In this document: positions 1 through 5,453 of the stretch, piece by piece
Layout of the letters: every line of letters begins with the position of its first letter
How positions within the stretch are numbered: position 1 is the first letter of the stretch
Program-made: the position numbers and the translations under genes
NCBI GenBank assembly: GCA_905479025.1
Contig: CAJQKX010000728.1
Location: 1-7,005 of the forward strand
Reading direction: 5' to 3'
Source of the DNA: an uncultured Paraglaciecola sp.
Lineage (GTDB): Bacteria > Pseudomonadota > Gammaproteobacteria > Enterobacterales > Alteromonadaceae
Length of the DNA stretch: 7,005 nucleotides
The notes under the pieces: model-generated
What the model saw: the letters and a program-made list of their open reading frames with translations, nothing else
The model's database searches: none
What the model was told of the DNA's origin: nothing

Positions 1-834
1 ACATATCAATGGCCAAAATCTACCGTAGCGTGTTCCCATCCATGTTGCCACTGCACCGCCAAGAAATTGCATAAAAAATGAAAGTAAATAGACCGTCCCT
101 CTTTCATTGCCATCTATTCCCGCTTTTTCTCCTAGCTTATCCATGTACGTGAACGCAGCATTTTGCCCAAGCTCATAAATAAATAAGCCAGACATAGCCA
201 AAATTGCGAATAAGCGATAGGGAATACCTTGTATGAGTTGAAAGAAATTTATATTCGCCGATTCTGCTTTAACAGGTGGATTGAGGAAAAAATAAATAGG
301 AACCGTAATTGCACTAAAGATTGCCGTGCAAAGGTAAATTCCACTTAGGCCAAAATCCTCAAGCCCTATTGGAACTAGCCTTCTTCCAACTGAAAAAATT
401 AACAGATAGGTTATCCCAGCTATTGCAAATGTTCTTACCGGGTCTTTAGATCCAGCAGCAGAAGCTGTTGCAGAACCAGAGGCAATCCCTCCTCCAACAG
501 ATACAATGCATCGATAGAACATCAGCATGCTAAGGCTATCGGCAAATGCGCAGGCAATGCTACCAACAACTACAATGATAACACCTAGCATCGCCATTTT
601 TGTTCTGGAATACTTAGTGACCGGAATAGTAGTCAAAAGTAATGTGATGAAATATATAAAGTTTTCCACACCATATAATGCCCCGACTTCAGTTTCTGTA
701 ACTTGGAGCTTCTCCATCAAGGGAGATAATAATTGGGGCTGGAGATATAAACCCCACAATCCAACACTGTAAGCGGCAGCCACTGCCAGAGCGCCAGGAA
801 TAGCAGATTTATCACTTGTTGATCGCTTATTCAT
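1..834 (-). CDS. MFS transporter, N-terminal 278 residues (3' end beyond the window)
   Basis: Inner-membrane transporter of the major facilitator superfamily; the substrate is unknown. The frame opens with ATG at 834-832, behind AAAGG and a 6-nt spacer, and stays open to the left edge, so the C-terminal part is missing from the window. About eight hydrophobic spans are visible, near residues 13-33, 51-71, 80-98, 101-122, 134-153, 162-183, 207-227 and 248-268. The loop after the second span contains TKYSRTKM, in the place of the usual MFS loop 2-3 basic motif, and a Gly/Ala-rich stretch (VGGGIASGSATASAAG) follows at about 113-128. It lies after the last attC in the array direction and is longer than the cassette genes, so I infer it is the fixed chromosomal flank. 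A large cassette cannot be excluded without the sequence to the left. Family call secure, role unassigned. Confidence 0.85.
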   Translation of the reverse strand, partial: MNKRSTSDKSAIPGALAVAAAYSVGLWGLYLQPQLLSPLMEKLQVTETEVGALYGVENFIYFITLLLTTIPVTKYSRTKMAMLGVIIVVVGSIACAFADSLSMLMFYRCIVSVGGGIASGSATASAAGSKDPVRTFAIAGITYLLIFSVGRRLVPIGLEDFGLSGIYLCTAIFSAITVPIYFFLNPPVKAESANINFFQLIQGIPYRLFAILAMSGLFIYELGQNAAFTYMDKLGEKAGIDGNERGTVYLLSFFMQFLGGAVATWMGTRYGRFWPLIC

Positions 835-944
835 TATTTACCTTTTCACAAACACATGACCAGAGCTATTTAATATTTGTAGAGTTAAGCCAACATGTTT
901 ATAAATAACTAAAACTGCTTACTATATCTTCGCTCATGTAAGCC
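835..944 (-). other. Leader region between the last attC and the MFS gene
   Basis: This 110-bp AT-rich stretch lies between the last attC and the start codon of the MFS gene. It probably holds that gene's promoter, but no -35/-10 pair stands out clearly enough to place. No coding sequence is seen in it. Confidence 0.4.
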
Positions 945-1019
945 TTTTAACGCCTGATTAACAGGCAAATATTAGTTAATTAAAATAAACGATACTGGAG
1001 CAAAAACTAACTGTTATTT
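945..1019 (-). other. attC site, apparent last site of the array
   Basis: In the sense direction the site starts with AAATAAC and ends with GGCGTTAAAA; the outer R' box is the reverse complement of 945-951. The TAA of the preceding pseudogene lies inside the first box. The 3' half contains the small palindrome GCCTGTTAATCAGGC. The two halves pair poorly outside the boxes, so the site may be degraded. No further attC is seen between here and the left edge. Confidence 0.7.
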
Positions 1020-1413
1020 ATCCTGATTTATTTTCTTGTAAGGGTGACGATTACGCCACTGTACTAGATAAAATATGGCTGCACCCACCAACCCACTATA
1101 CAAAAAAACTTATGTAAACTACTTACAGTTATAAAACCCAGCATAGGATTATTTAAAGTAATAGGATAAAAAGGCTGAACGTCTGAATGCATAATGCTAT
1201 CGAAAACAACGTGACTGAAGCAACCGCGAGTATTGAGCCACCAATAAAAGTATGAGAAAAGCCGTGTAAGTGCCTAAGGCCATTTATCAAAACCCACAGT
1301 GGTTGTATGTCCATAACAATTTGAGACCAACCGAATACCATTAAGCTAAAGCTACCTTGTAGCAAGGCTTTAATTAGGATCCCAGAACCCATATGAAATG
1401 GAGTGAACGGCAT
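1014..1413 (-). pseudogene. Membrane metal-dependent hydrolase-like cassette gene, internally deleted and frameshifted
   Basis: The start is good: GGAAGG about 4 nt before ATG at 1413-1411. The first 60 or so residues (MPFTPFHMGSG..., then HGFSHTFIGG) read like the N-terminus of a membrane-bound metal-dependent hydrolase of the YdjM/DUF457 kind, which I recall from other integron cassettes. At about 1219-1226 the frame changes and the sequence jumps to SHVVFDSIMHSDVQPFYP, which in complete relatives lies tens of residues further on; I infer an internal deletion. A second shift occurs at the run of seven A (plus strand, 1102-1108), after which LYSGLVGAAIFYL continues to a TAA at 1016-1014. The uninterrupted frame alone would give an 86-residue product ending at 1153. 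The conserved His/Asp motifs survive but in different frames, so the product is probably dead. The coding remains visible down to the attC show this is decay of a longer gene. Confidence 0.8.
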
Positions 1414-1428
1414 AGCCTTCCTTAGTAA

Positions 1429-1533
1429 ATCTAACGATTAAAATCACCGGAACAGCGAAATTGGCCGTCGCTTTGGCGACAGCAAAATGGCATGCAATTT
1501 TTGCTGTCTCCGAGTGAATATTTTTTGTTAAGC
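1429..1533 (-). other. attC site of the DUF805 cassette
   Basis: Sense boxes are GCTTAAC (1533-1527) and GTTAGAT (1435-1429). The outer arms pair well over about 15-20 positions (CACTCGG against CCGGTGA). The centre holds a second hairpin with arms GACAGCAAAA and TTTTGCTGTC. About 105 bp. The TAA stop of the DUF805 gene is inside the first box. Confidence 0.85.
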
Positions 1534-1881
1534 GATTGACTCTTTTGGGTATTCACCGTATTGGTTTTGTCCAGACTGACTATCGAAAACCATGAACACC
1601 AGCAGTACAATTGCACCGACAATAGGCACAAGGCCGATTAACAACCACCAGCCGCTTCGATCGGTATCATGTAAGCGCCGCACTGAAACAGCAATACCAG
1701 GAATCAGAACAGCCAAACTGTAGAATATTCCGATAAGTCCTGAACTGCCAGCAAGCCCTTCAATAAACCCAAGCACGAACGCAATGATGATGTTAAACAA
1801 AAAAAACATCCAATATTCTTTTCGTCTAGCTCGGCCGCTAAAAACTGCATACTTCTTTAAAACTTCCACGTACCAATTCAT
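1528..1881 (-). CDS. DUF805 family inner-membrane protein
   Basis: A 117-residue protein of the DUF805 (YhaH-like) family, small inner-membrane proteins of unknown biochemical role found often in integron cassettes. Typical features are visible in order: an N-terminal YAVFSGRARRKEYWMF motif (about residues 11-26), two hydrophobic spans near 24-44 and 48-66, the conserved VSVRRLHDTDRSGWW motif (about 66-80), a third span near 80-97, and a polar tail with DSQSGQNQYGE. The length is normal and nothing is missing. ATG at 1881-1879 is preceded by GAGGAGA at suitable spacing. The TAA is inside the following attC. No promoter is evident, but an unusual GC-rich hairpin lies about 40 bp upstream (1919-1942). 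Family call is firm; function is unknown. Confidence 0.92.
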   Translation of the reverse strand: MNWYVEVLKKYAVFSGRARRKEYWMFFLFNIIIAFVLGFIEGLAGSSGLIGIFYSLAVLIPGIAVSVRRLHDTDRSGWWLLIGLVPIVGAIVLLVFMVFDSQSGQNQYGEYPKESIA

Positions 1882-1918
1882 GTCTTCTCCTCTTTATTTG
1901 CCCCTAGGACATTAGGTA

Positions 1919-1942
1919 AGGCGCAGCGGGGGGCTGTCGCCT
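1919..1942 (-). repeat. GC-rich hairpin next to the cassette boundary
   Basis: Arms 1919-1923 and 1938-1942 pair fully, 1924-1927 pairs with 1933-1936, T1937 bulges out, and five G/C bases form the loop, giving a 9-bp stem. It overlaps the R' box of the neighbouring attC and lies in the 5' leader of the DUF805 gene. It could be an RNA leader hairpin, a weak terminator without a T tract, or the remnant of a second attC-like fold. Confidence 0.6.
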
Positions 1943-2006
1943 AACACCTTAATAAGCGGCTAATCATAGTTGGCTATGAACGCGAAACGATGGCCCACTG
2001 TTATTT
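1939..2006 (-). other. attC site of the PH-domain-like cassette
   Basis: Sense boxes are AAATAAC (2006-2000) and GTTAGGC (1945-1939). The inner part holds arms such as CATAGCC and GGCTATG around a short loop. About 68 bp. The gene's stop codon is 10 bp before the first box. Confidence 0.8.
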
Positions 2007-2016
2007 TTCTGTTTGA

Positions 2017-2445
2017 TTAACTTCTTAGTTGTGATTTTATTGCCTCAACTAAATTATCAGGGTCATTTGTGCCCAAGTTGATTTTAGAACCATCTTTAAG
2101 CTCAAGTTGAATAGCGGTTGTACCCGAGACAGTATATAACCAACCAGATGGTATATAGCGAATACCCAACCCATAATACCATTTTGTTTTTATAACATTG
2201 ACAGAATTAACGGCTTCTAGTTTAACAGATTTCTTCCAGAAACCTGGGCCGAACGACCAATTCATTTCATACTCATCAACAGTAATAGTTAATGAGTGGA
2301 ATAGAAATGAGATCAAACCTATAAAAATAATTACAGGCCAGGTAACCTCGTTACTTTTATCAAATGCCATAAGTGAGATGAACAAAATAACAGCTCCCAT
2401 GACTAGTAACAGCGCGGTACCCATTTGTTTATTTTGATAGTGCAT
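2017..2445 (-). CDS. Small membrane protein with PH-domain-like region
   Basis: A 142-residue protein with two hydrophobic spans close to the N-terminus (about 9-27 and 34-51), followed by a soluble part of about 90 residues rich in beta strands. That part runs ITVDEYEMNWSFGPGFWKK, then GLGIRYIPSGWLYTVSG, then IQLELKDGSKINLGTNDP and a C-terminal helix (DNLVEAIKSQL). This is the layout of bacterial membrane-anchored PH-like proteins; I assign it by pattern and have no known substrate or partner. ATG at 2445-2443 follows GGGAGG with a 7-nt gap, a strong ribosome site. The short distance to the degenerate site at 2457-2502 suggests dependence on read-through transcription. The gene appears intact. 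Confidence 0.8.
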   Translation of the reverse strand: MHYQNKQMGTALLLVMGAVILFISLMAFDKSNEVTWPVIIFIGLISFLFHSLTITVDEYEMNWSFGPGFWKKSVKLEAVNSVNVIKTKWYYGLGIRYIPSGWLYTVSGTTAIQLELKDGSKINLGTNDPDNLVEAIKSQLRS

Positions 2446-2456
2446 GAATTTTCCTC

Positions 2457-2502
2457 CCTGAACAGCAAACTGTTTTTAGTCCCACTTGATTGGCTTGTCA
2501 TG
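2457..2502 (-). other. Degenerate attC site after the thioredoxin-like gene
   Basis: The 5' part resembles the attC at 2953-3056: both have AAGCC-A/T-TCAAGT-G/A-GGACT. Its first box is altered (CATGACA, lacking AAC) and its last box is a poor GTTCAGG. A small hairpin with arms AACAG and CTGTT lies near the end. It looks shortened on the 3' side and is probably a poor integrase substrate. Confidence 0.55.
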
Positions 2503-2508
2503 TAACAC

Positions 2509-2922
2509 TTACGATTCAGCTATGATTTGAATAAATTTTCTAGCTAACTCTGACAATGTATCTTCAGTGATAATCTCAACGTTATTTTGATCAGCCACAT
2601 TTCCATGGTTAATTAACACCGTTCTTGGATAACCGTGTCCACCAAATACAGTGGTGATTTTTTCATGCTCTACACCAATAAAATATCCTCTTAGCAATTG
2701 GACATTAACTTGGAGTACATCTATTCCACGAGATTTCATTTTCTGTGCAAAGCTATCGATATGTAACTTTTGCCTTTCTGTGCAATCTGGGCACCATGCT
2801 GTTACTACATTTACAACAAAAGTGTCACCCGCTGCCATGCGACGATTGACTTCAATTGGCTCTACGATTTTAAGCAGGCTAGCTGACTGAGTTTTGTCAT
2901 TAGGGCTAAGTTCTGTTCTCAT
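2509..2922 (-). CDS. Thioredoxin-fold protein with WCPDC active site
   Basis: A 137-residue cytoplasmic-looking protein (no signal peptide) with a thioredoxin fold. A beta strand (TFVVNVVTA) leads into the redox motif WCPDC at about residues 43-47, then the helix TERQKLHIDSFAQKM, a second strand IDVLQVNVQ, and the expected cis-proline motif GYPRT near residues 97-101. Thiol-disulfide reductase or peroxidase-like chemistry is likely; the partner is unknown. I chose the ATG at 2922-2920 because AAGAGGA precedes it by about 10 nt. An in-frame ATG at 2955-2953 would add 11 acidic residues, but it lies inside the attC end and has no ribosome site. Complete; TAA at 2511-2509. The cassette boundary upstream has lost one T of its GTTA box, so the cassette may be fixed in place. 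Confidence 0.85.
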   Translation of the reverse strand: MRTELSPNDKTQSASLLKIVEPIEVNRRMAAGDTFVVNVVTAWCPDCTERQKLHIDSFAQKMKSRGIDVLQVNVQLLRGYFIGVEHEKITTVFGGHGYPRTVLINHGNVADQNNVEIITEDTLSELARKFIQIIAES

Positions 2923-2952
2923 GCTTATTTCGTCCTCTTCATTATTCAGGTA

Positions 2953-3056
2953 CATTACGCCAAATAACAGGGTTAGTAATGGTTGGCCATAATATATAAC
3001 GAAGCGGGACCTAGCCGACGGTTAAAAGTCCTACTTGAATGGCTTATTTGGTTAGG
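2953..3056 (-). other. attC site of the SEC-C cassette, with altered R' box
   Basis: The first sense box is CCTAACC (3056-3050). Outer arms CAAATAA and TTATTTG and inner arms AGTAGGAC and GTCCCGCT pair well. The terminal box reads GGCGTAATG where GGCGTTA is expected, as if one T at the integrase cleavage point had been lost. About 104 bp. Confidence 0.8.
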
Positions 3057-3098
3057 TTTTGACTAGTTCAAAAGAACGTGATTAAAATAAATAAATAT

Positions 3099-3287
3099 TT
3101 ATGCATTTTTACCACAACATTTCTTATATTTACGGCCATTACCACAAACACAAGGATCATTACGTCCAATTTTAGGTGTGGTTCTGGTTACCGGCGATTG
3201 CCGTGGCGGACAACAACTTGTATTACTACAAGTAGGTTTTTCTGGCACCGAAGACGTTTCTGATAAATTATTACTGCTTACATTCAT
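3099..3287 (-). CDS. Small SEC-C motif zinc-binding protein
   Basis: A 62-residue protein ending in a SEC-C motif, the zinc-binding tail first known from SecA. It reads [19 protein letters not shown] at about residues 41-59, with ligands Cys46, Cys48, Cys57 and Cys58. The first 40 residues are Ser/Thr/Pro-rich and probably disordered, with three more cysteines (20, 25, 26) that might bind a second metal. The domain stands almost alone here, so a role as a small adaptor or metal-binding protein is only a guess. ATG at 3287-3285 has no convincing Shine-Dalgarno (weak GTGAG further up), unlike most neighbours, so translation may be poor. The frame is complete, with TAA at 3101-3099, and the motif is intact. 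The motif is secure, the role is not. Confidence 0.85.
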   Translation of the reverse strand: MNVSSNNLSETSSVPEKPTCSNTSCCPPRQSPVTRTTPKIGRNDPCVCGNGRKYKKCCGKNA

Positions 3288-3336
3288 ACTAACTATACAC
3301 TCACTTTTAAGATTAAAACACTGACGTTAATTAAAA

Positions 3337-3431
3337 ACATAACGTCCTAATAAGGGGCTAAAATTTGTTTGCTAAAATGTAAGGGAACGAAAACAACCAA
3401 CATCATTTCTCACTTTGAAGCGCTTATTGGG
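3337..3431 (-). other. attC site of the Xre-regulator cassette
   Basis: The last sense box is GTTATGT (3343-3337). The first box is degenerate (CCCAATA followed by AGCGCTTC, where CCTAAC would be expected). AATAAG in the 5' arm pairs with CTTATT in the 3' arm. About 95 bp. The gene's stop is 22 nt before it. Confidence 0.7.
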
Positions 3432-3452
3432 CGAAAAGAATACCCAAAACGA

Positions 3453-3812
3453 TTATGTCTGTAACGTTTTCAATATACCCTTAACTGTATTAATGGCATC
3501 CCTTTCGATTTTCATAAGAGGATCTTTAGCCCCCTTTTTTGGTCCTCTAAATATTAATTGAGCGAAATTAATTGCTTCACGTTCTACTTTATTACTATGC
3601 AAGTGTTGTGCTACTTTCGGTTCGTTCATGTTTTGCTCCTGCGTTAAAGTATTAGTAGAAATTTCAAATACAGCTGCAAGGCATTTTAATGATTCTCGTC
3701 CAACTTTCTGTCCGCTCTCAATTCTCTGGATCGTACGCGTACTTAATCCTGAATATTGGGCAAGTTGATCCTGTGACCATTCCTTTTCTAATCGACGTTG
3801 TTGAATATTCAT
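3453..3812 (-). CDS. Xre-family helix-turn-helix transcriptional regulator
   Basis: A 119-residue DNA-binding protein. Residues 5-56 form a five-helix Xre/Cro-type domain: RRLEKEWSQDQLAQYSGLS (helices 1-2), TRTIQRIESGQ (recognition helix), then SLKCLAAVFEIS. The C-terminal half (about 57-119) is charged, with two similar stretches, KVEREAINFAQ and KIERDAINTVK, each starting a helix. Related cassette regulators often carry a two-span membrane domain after such a helix; none is present here, so this is a soluble version. ATG at 3812-3810 follows GGGGAG at good spacing. Upstream, at 3868-3916, lie GACAA-type repeats at 11-bp intervals that I propose as its own operator, implying autoregulation. 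Intact; TAA at 3455-3453. Domain call firm, target inferred. Confidence 0.88.
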   Translation of the reverse strand: MNIQQRRLEKEWSQDQLAQYSGLSTRTIQRIESGQKVGRESLKCLAAVFEISTNTLTQEQNMNEPKVAQHLHSNKVEREAINFAQLIFRGPKKGAKDPLMKIERDAINTVKGILKTLQT

Positions 3813-3867
3813 CTATCTCCCCTTCACTGTGCCTACCTTTATGACACTTTCTGAACACAACTAACAC

Positions 3868-3916
3868 GACAATATAGTGACAAAATACTGACAAAATCTT
3901 TTCTGTCAGCGACAAT
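3868..3916 (-). promoter_or_regulatory. Candidate operator/promoter of the Xre regulator: 11-bp phased repeats
   Basis: On the plus strand GACAA occurs at 3868, 3879 and 3890, exactly one helical turn apart, and again at 3911. The last copy is joined to an inverted copy (TGTC-AGC-GACA, 3904-3914). In the sense direction these are ATTTTGTCA-like units placed 55-100 bp before the regulator's start codon. Same-face spacing suits cooperative repressor binding. No confident -35/-10 pair was placed, though TATATT within the repeats could serve as a -10. Confidence 0.55.
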
Positions 3917-3929
3917 TTGCGTCATATTC

Positions 3930-3957
3930 GCCTAACGCCAATTAACGGGCAAAACAT
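3930..3957 (-). other. attC 3' half-site fused to a truncated gene
   Basis: In the sense direction GCCCGTTAATTGGCGTTAGGC is a typical right half of an attC: L' arm, then a GTTAGGC box. It strongly resembles the right half of the 945-1019 site. No left half is found; the sequence before it is coding for the FlaR-like protein, and the stop TAA lies within this half-site. A deletion seems to have removed the gene's 3' end together with the left half of its attC. Confidence 0.7.
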
Positions 3958-4319
3958 GTTTGCTTGAAAGATTCAACATTACCTGCGAATAATTCCGTTT
4001 TAGTTGTTGCTCTATGAATTGAACGTGTAATAGAACGATATAACACTAAACTAAAAGAATGATAAAGCCATATTATTTGGGTGGCTCTTGGACAAACAAT
4101 ATCACGAGCAACTGAATAATTTCCATCTACAGCCCAAGAATCAGATGATACGGCTATACTCACTAAAGCTCTAAAGTCATCATCTGGTCTTTCTACCCAA
4201 TGAGGTAACCAATGTAATTGATCACATTCTATATGTTCCACTTTATGCTTATGAGCTAAACATTGAGAAAATGTAGACTTCCCATTACAACTAGAGCCTG
4301 TCACTACAATACGATTTAT
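3942..4319 (-). pseudogene. FlaR/adenylate-kinase-like P-loop protein, truncated at the 3' end and with a lost start codon
   Basis: A P-loop NTPase related to the so-called DNA topology modulation (FlaR-like) proteins. Visible parts are the Walker A loop GSSCNGKST, the strand and motif ECDQLHWLPHWV where family members have a conserved D-x-L-x-W, the segment WAVDGNYS, and the strand TQIIWLYHSFSLVLYR followed by an arginine-rich helix. Relatives I know are around 170 residues; this frame ends after about 125, inside the helical lid region, at a TAA provided by an attC half-site. At the expected N-terminus (NRIVVTGSS) the initiator is ATA at 4319-4317, not ATG. A stop lies two codons before it, and the next usable start is GTG at 4304-4302, which would cut into the first beta strand. 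I read it as a dying gene; residual ATP binding is possible but activity is unlikely. Confidence 0.72.
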
Positions 4320-4347
4320 CGTCTAATCTCTAATTGAATACTTATCT

Positions 4348-4403
4348 GCATAACGCCAGCAGGAAGTGCCGCTTTAGCGGTCACATTTACTGATTTGTTA
4401 GTG
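4348..4403 (-). other. attC site of the EthD-like cassette
   Basis: Sense boxes are CACTAAC (4403-4397) and GTTATGC (4354-4348). The inner stem pairs GTGACCGC with GCGGCAC around a short loop, with a bulged A. About 56 bp, a compact classical attC. Confidence 0.88.
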
Positions 4404-4415
4404 CTTAAATGAACA

Positions 4416-4781
4416 TTAAATTAACTCATGCTCAACAGTAAAAAATACTGTCGAGTTTTCTAAGTCTACAAACTCTCTTTCATCTGCAAGAAATTCTGCA
4501 CCATGCTTTTTCATCACGGGAGAATTTAGTCCTTGTATATAATCGTCTTCAGATTCCCACCATATTTCGGCTATTCCGTCATATTCTTTGGTCATGCCCC
4601 TGATATCACGCACCATGGAATTTAATCGCGAATCTATAGTATGACTTTGTATATACCTCTTAGCGCGATAATCTTTGGCAACTTTTACAAAGTGTGGCCC
4701 ATGCTTATTTAGCCAATAATCTCTGAACTCTTCCTTAGAGAGACCTGGACGTTTTGTGATACACATTACCATTTTGATCAT
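4416..4781 (-). CDS. EthD domain-containing protein
   Basis: A 121-residue protein of the EthD family, a dimeric alpha-beta barrel fold named after the ethyl tert-butyl ether degradation gene; most members have no defined reaction. The N-terminal strand IKMVMCITKRPG is followed by the diagnostic LSKEEFRDYWLNKHGPHF (residues 14-31), a second strand with KRYIQSHTID, then YDGIAEIWWESEDDY and a final segment with DEREFVDLENSTVFFTVEHE. The length is normal and no residue appears missing. ATG at 4781-4779 is the first of two close methionines (M1, M4). A weak GAG lies about 10 nt upstream, and a five-codon frame starting at 4799 ends just before the start, which could couple translation. Cytoplasmic. 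Role in a pathway unknown, since cassette neighbours are unrelated. Confidence 0.88.
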   Translation of the reverse strand: MIKMVMCITKRPGLSKEEFRDYWLNKHGPHFVKVAKDYRAKRYIQSHTIDSRLNSMVRDIRGMTKEYDGIAEIWWESEDDYIQGLNSPVMKKHGAEFLADEREFVDLENSTVFFTVEHELI

Positions 4782-4843
4782 TTCATATTTCTCTATTCAT
4801 GCTGGCCATAAAACGAAAGTGTAATACTTATTGATTACGGTAG

Positions 4844-4901
4844 CACTAACGCCTTTTGCAAGCGCCGTGTTTTTGCGGTCGCCTTGGCTAAAATGGTTAC
4901 C
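4844..4901 (-). other. attC site of the higBA cassette
   Basis: Sense boxes are GGTAACC (4901-4895) and GTTAGTG (4850-4844). The arms AAGGCGACCG and CGGCGCTT pair with unpaired bases on one side, and the outer arm pairs CCATTTT with the facing AAAAGG. About 58 bp. The original higA stop TAA lies inside the first box. Confidence 0.88.
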
Positions 4902-5187
4902 TGCCTACTGCAAATAGTGGTTGGATATGATGATCAGGGCGATTGGCTGATAAATCATGTACCGATTGTAAATTGAGCCAAAATTCTGGAGTAGTTCGCA
5001 ATGCCTTGGATAACAACCAAGCGGTTTAAGGTGTAACGCCGCGTTTGCCTCGCACAATTTCGTTAACACACTGAATCGGGATGTCAACCTGCATAGCCAG
5101 GGCTTTTTGAGTTAACTCAGGAGGTTGTAAAAACTCTTTGAGCAAAATAATACCCGGGTGTGTTGCAGTTCTATTTGAAGGGATCAT
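4897..5187 (-). pseudogene. higA: higA antitoxin gene interrupted by a nonsense codon
   Basis: Antitoxin of a HigBA-type toxin-antitoxin pair, normally a DNA-binding protein that neutralises HigB and represses the operon. ATG at 5187-5185 overlaps the higB stop (ATGA), typical of a translationally coupled pair. The frame gives HPGIILLKEFLQPP-ELTQKALA, the first part of the Xre-like helix-turn-helix, then VNEIVRGKRGVTP and a stop, TAA, at 5028-5026. After the stop the same frame continues TAWLLSKALRTTPEFWLNLQ and NRPDHHIQPL to a second TAA at 4899-4897 in the attC. The family sequence at the break is GVTPETAWLL, so one G to T change in a GAA codon explains it. The 53-residue product lacks the end of the DNA-binding domain and the C-terminal helices. 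Confidence 0.88.
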
Positions 5188-5453
5188 AAGGTAGCCACCT
5201 CTGTTTGTTGGTAGTCCATGATTTGAACATCATGGGCACCACCTGCCTTCCAGCGGAATACAATGCGCCACTGAGAATTTATACAAATACTATGATGGCC
5301 CTTAAAATCACCTTTTAATGGTTCAAGCCTGTTTCCAGGAGGTGACCGAAGATCATCAAGGATTTGGACGGCATTAATAACATCAAGTTTATAGAGTGCA
5401 GGCTCATGTATTGGGTTCGGCAGCTTGCGGAGGTCCAGCCAACTTGTTGGCAA
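5184..5453 (-). pseudogene. higB: higB toxin gene with missing 5' end, fused to an attC half-site
   Basis: Toxin of the RelE-like HigB family, ribosome-dependent mRNA nucleases. The conserved body is clear: LDDLRSPPGNRLEPLKGDFKG, then SICINSQWRIVFRW and AHDVQIMDY. Complete relatives of about 92 residues begin with a strand like M-I-x-S-F-x-C/H-K-x-T-E-x-L-F before the segment matching RKLPNPIHEPAL. Here those 16-18 residues are absent. The frame instead runs back through PTSWLDL into the left half of an attC and meets a TAA at 5471-5469. The only start available is TTG at 5453-5451, without a ribosome site. The C-terminus has about eight extra residues that overlap higA. I infer loss of the N-terminal strand and of the operon promoter by deletion, so the toxin is probably inactive or not made. 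An active variant with a substituted N-terminus is less likely but possible. Confidence 0.8.

Noticed and set aside
527..772. 81-codon open frame on the plus strand
   Set aside because: It lies entirely inside the MFS gene on the opposite strand, which has a clear family pattern; no ribosome site and no plausible protein features.
1431..1631. 66-codon minus-strand frame
   Set aside because: It overlaps the DUF805 gene out of frame and runs through the attC palindrome; the composition is not protein-like.
2457..2475. Small hairpin AACAG-TTTG-CTGTT as a transcription terminator
   Set aside because: Only a 5-bp AT-containing stem with no T tract after it in the sense direction; better explained as part of a degraded attC.
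2198..2890. Two 79-codon plus-strand frames (2198-2437 and 2651-2890)
   Set aside because: Both are antisense shadows of the PH-like and thioredoxin-like genes, which have strong domain evidence and ribosome sites.
3078..3263. 61-codon plus-strand frame
   Set aside because: Antisense to the SEC-C protein, whose Cys-x-Cys-x8-Cys-Cys motif is unmistakable.
3868..3900. Sigma-70 promoter for the Xre gene
   Set aside because: TTGTCA and TATATT elements are present, but no pair has proper 16-18 bp spacing, so I list only a candidate operator region.
3718..3915. 65-codon minus-strand frame over the Xre start and operator
   Set aside because: Out of frame with the regulator and made up in part of the operator repeats; no family resemblance.
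4905..5087. 60-codon minus-strand frame
   Set aside because: It overlaps the higA reading frame in another phase; higA homology continues through this stretch, including after the nonsense codon.
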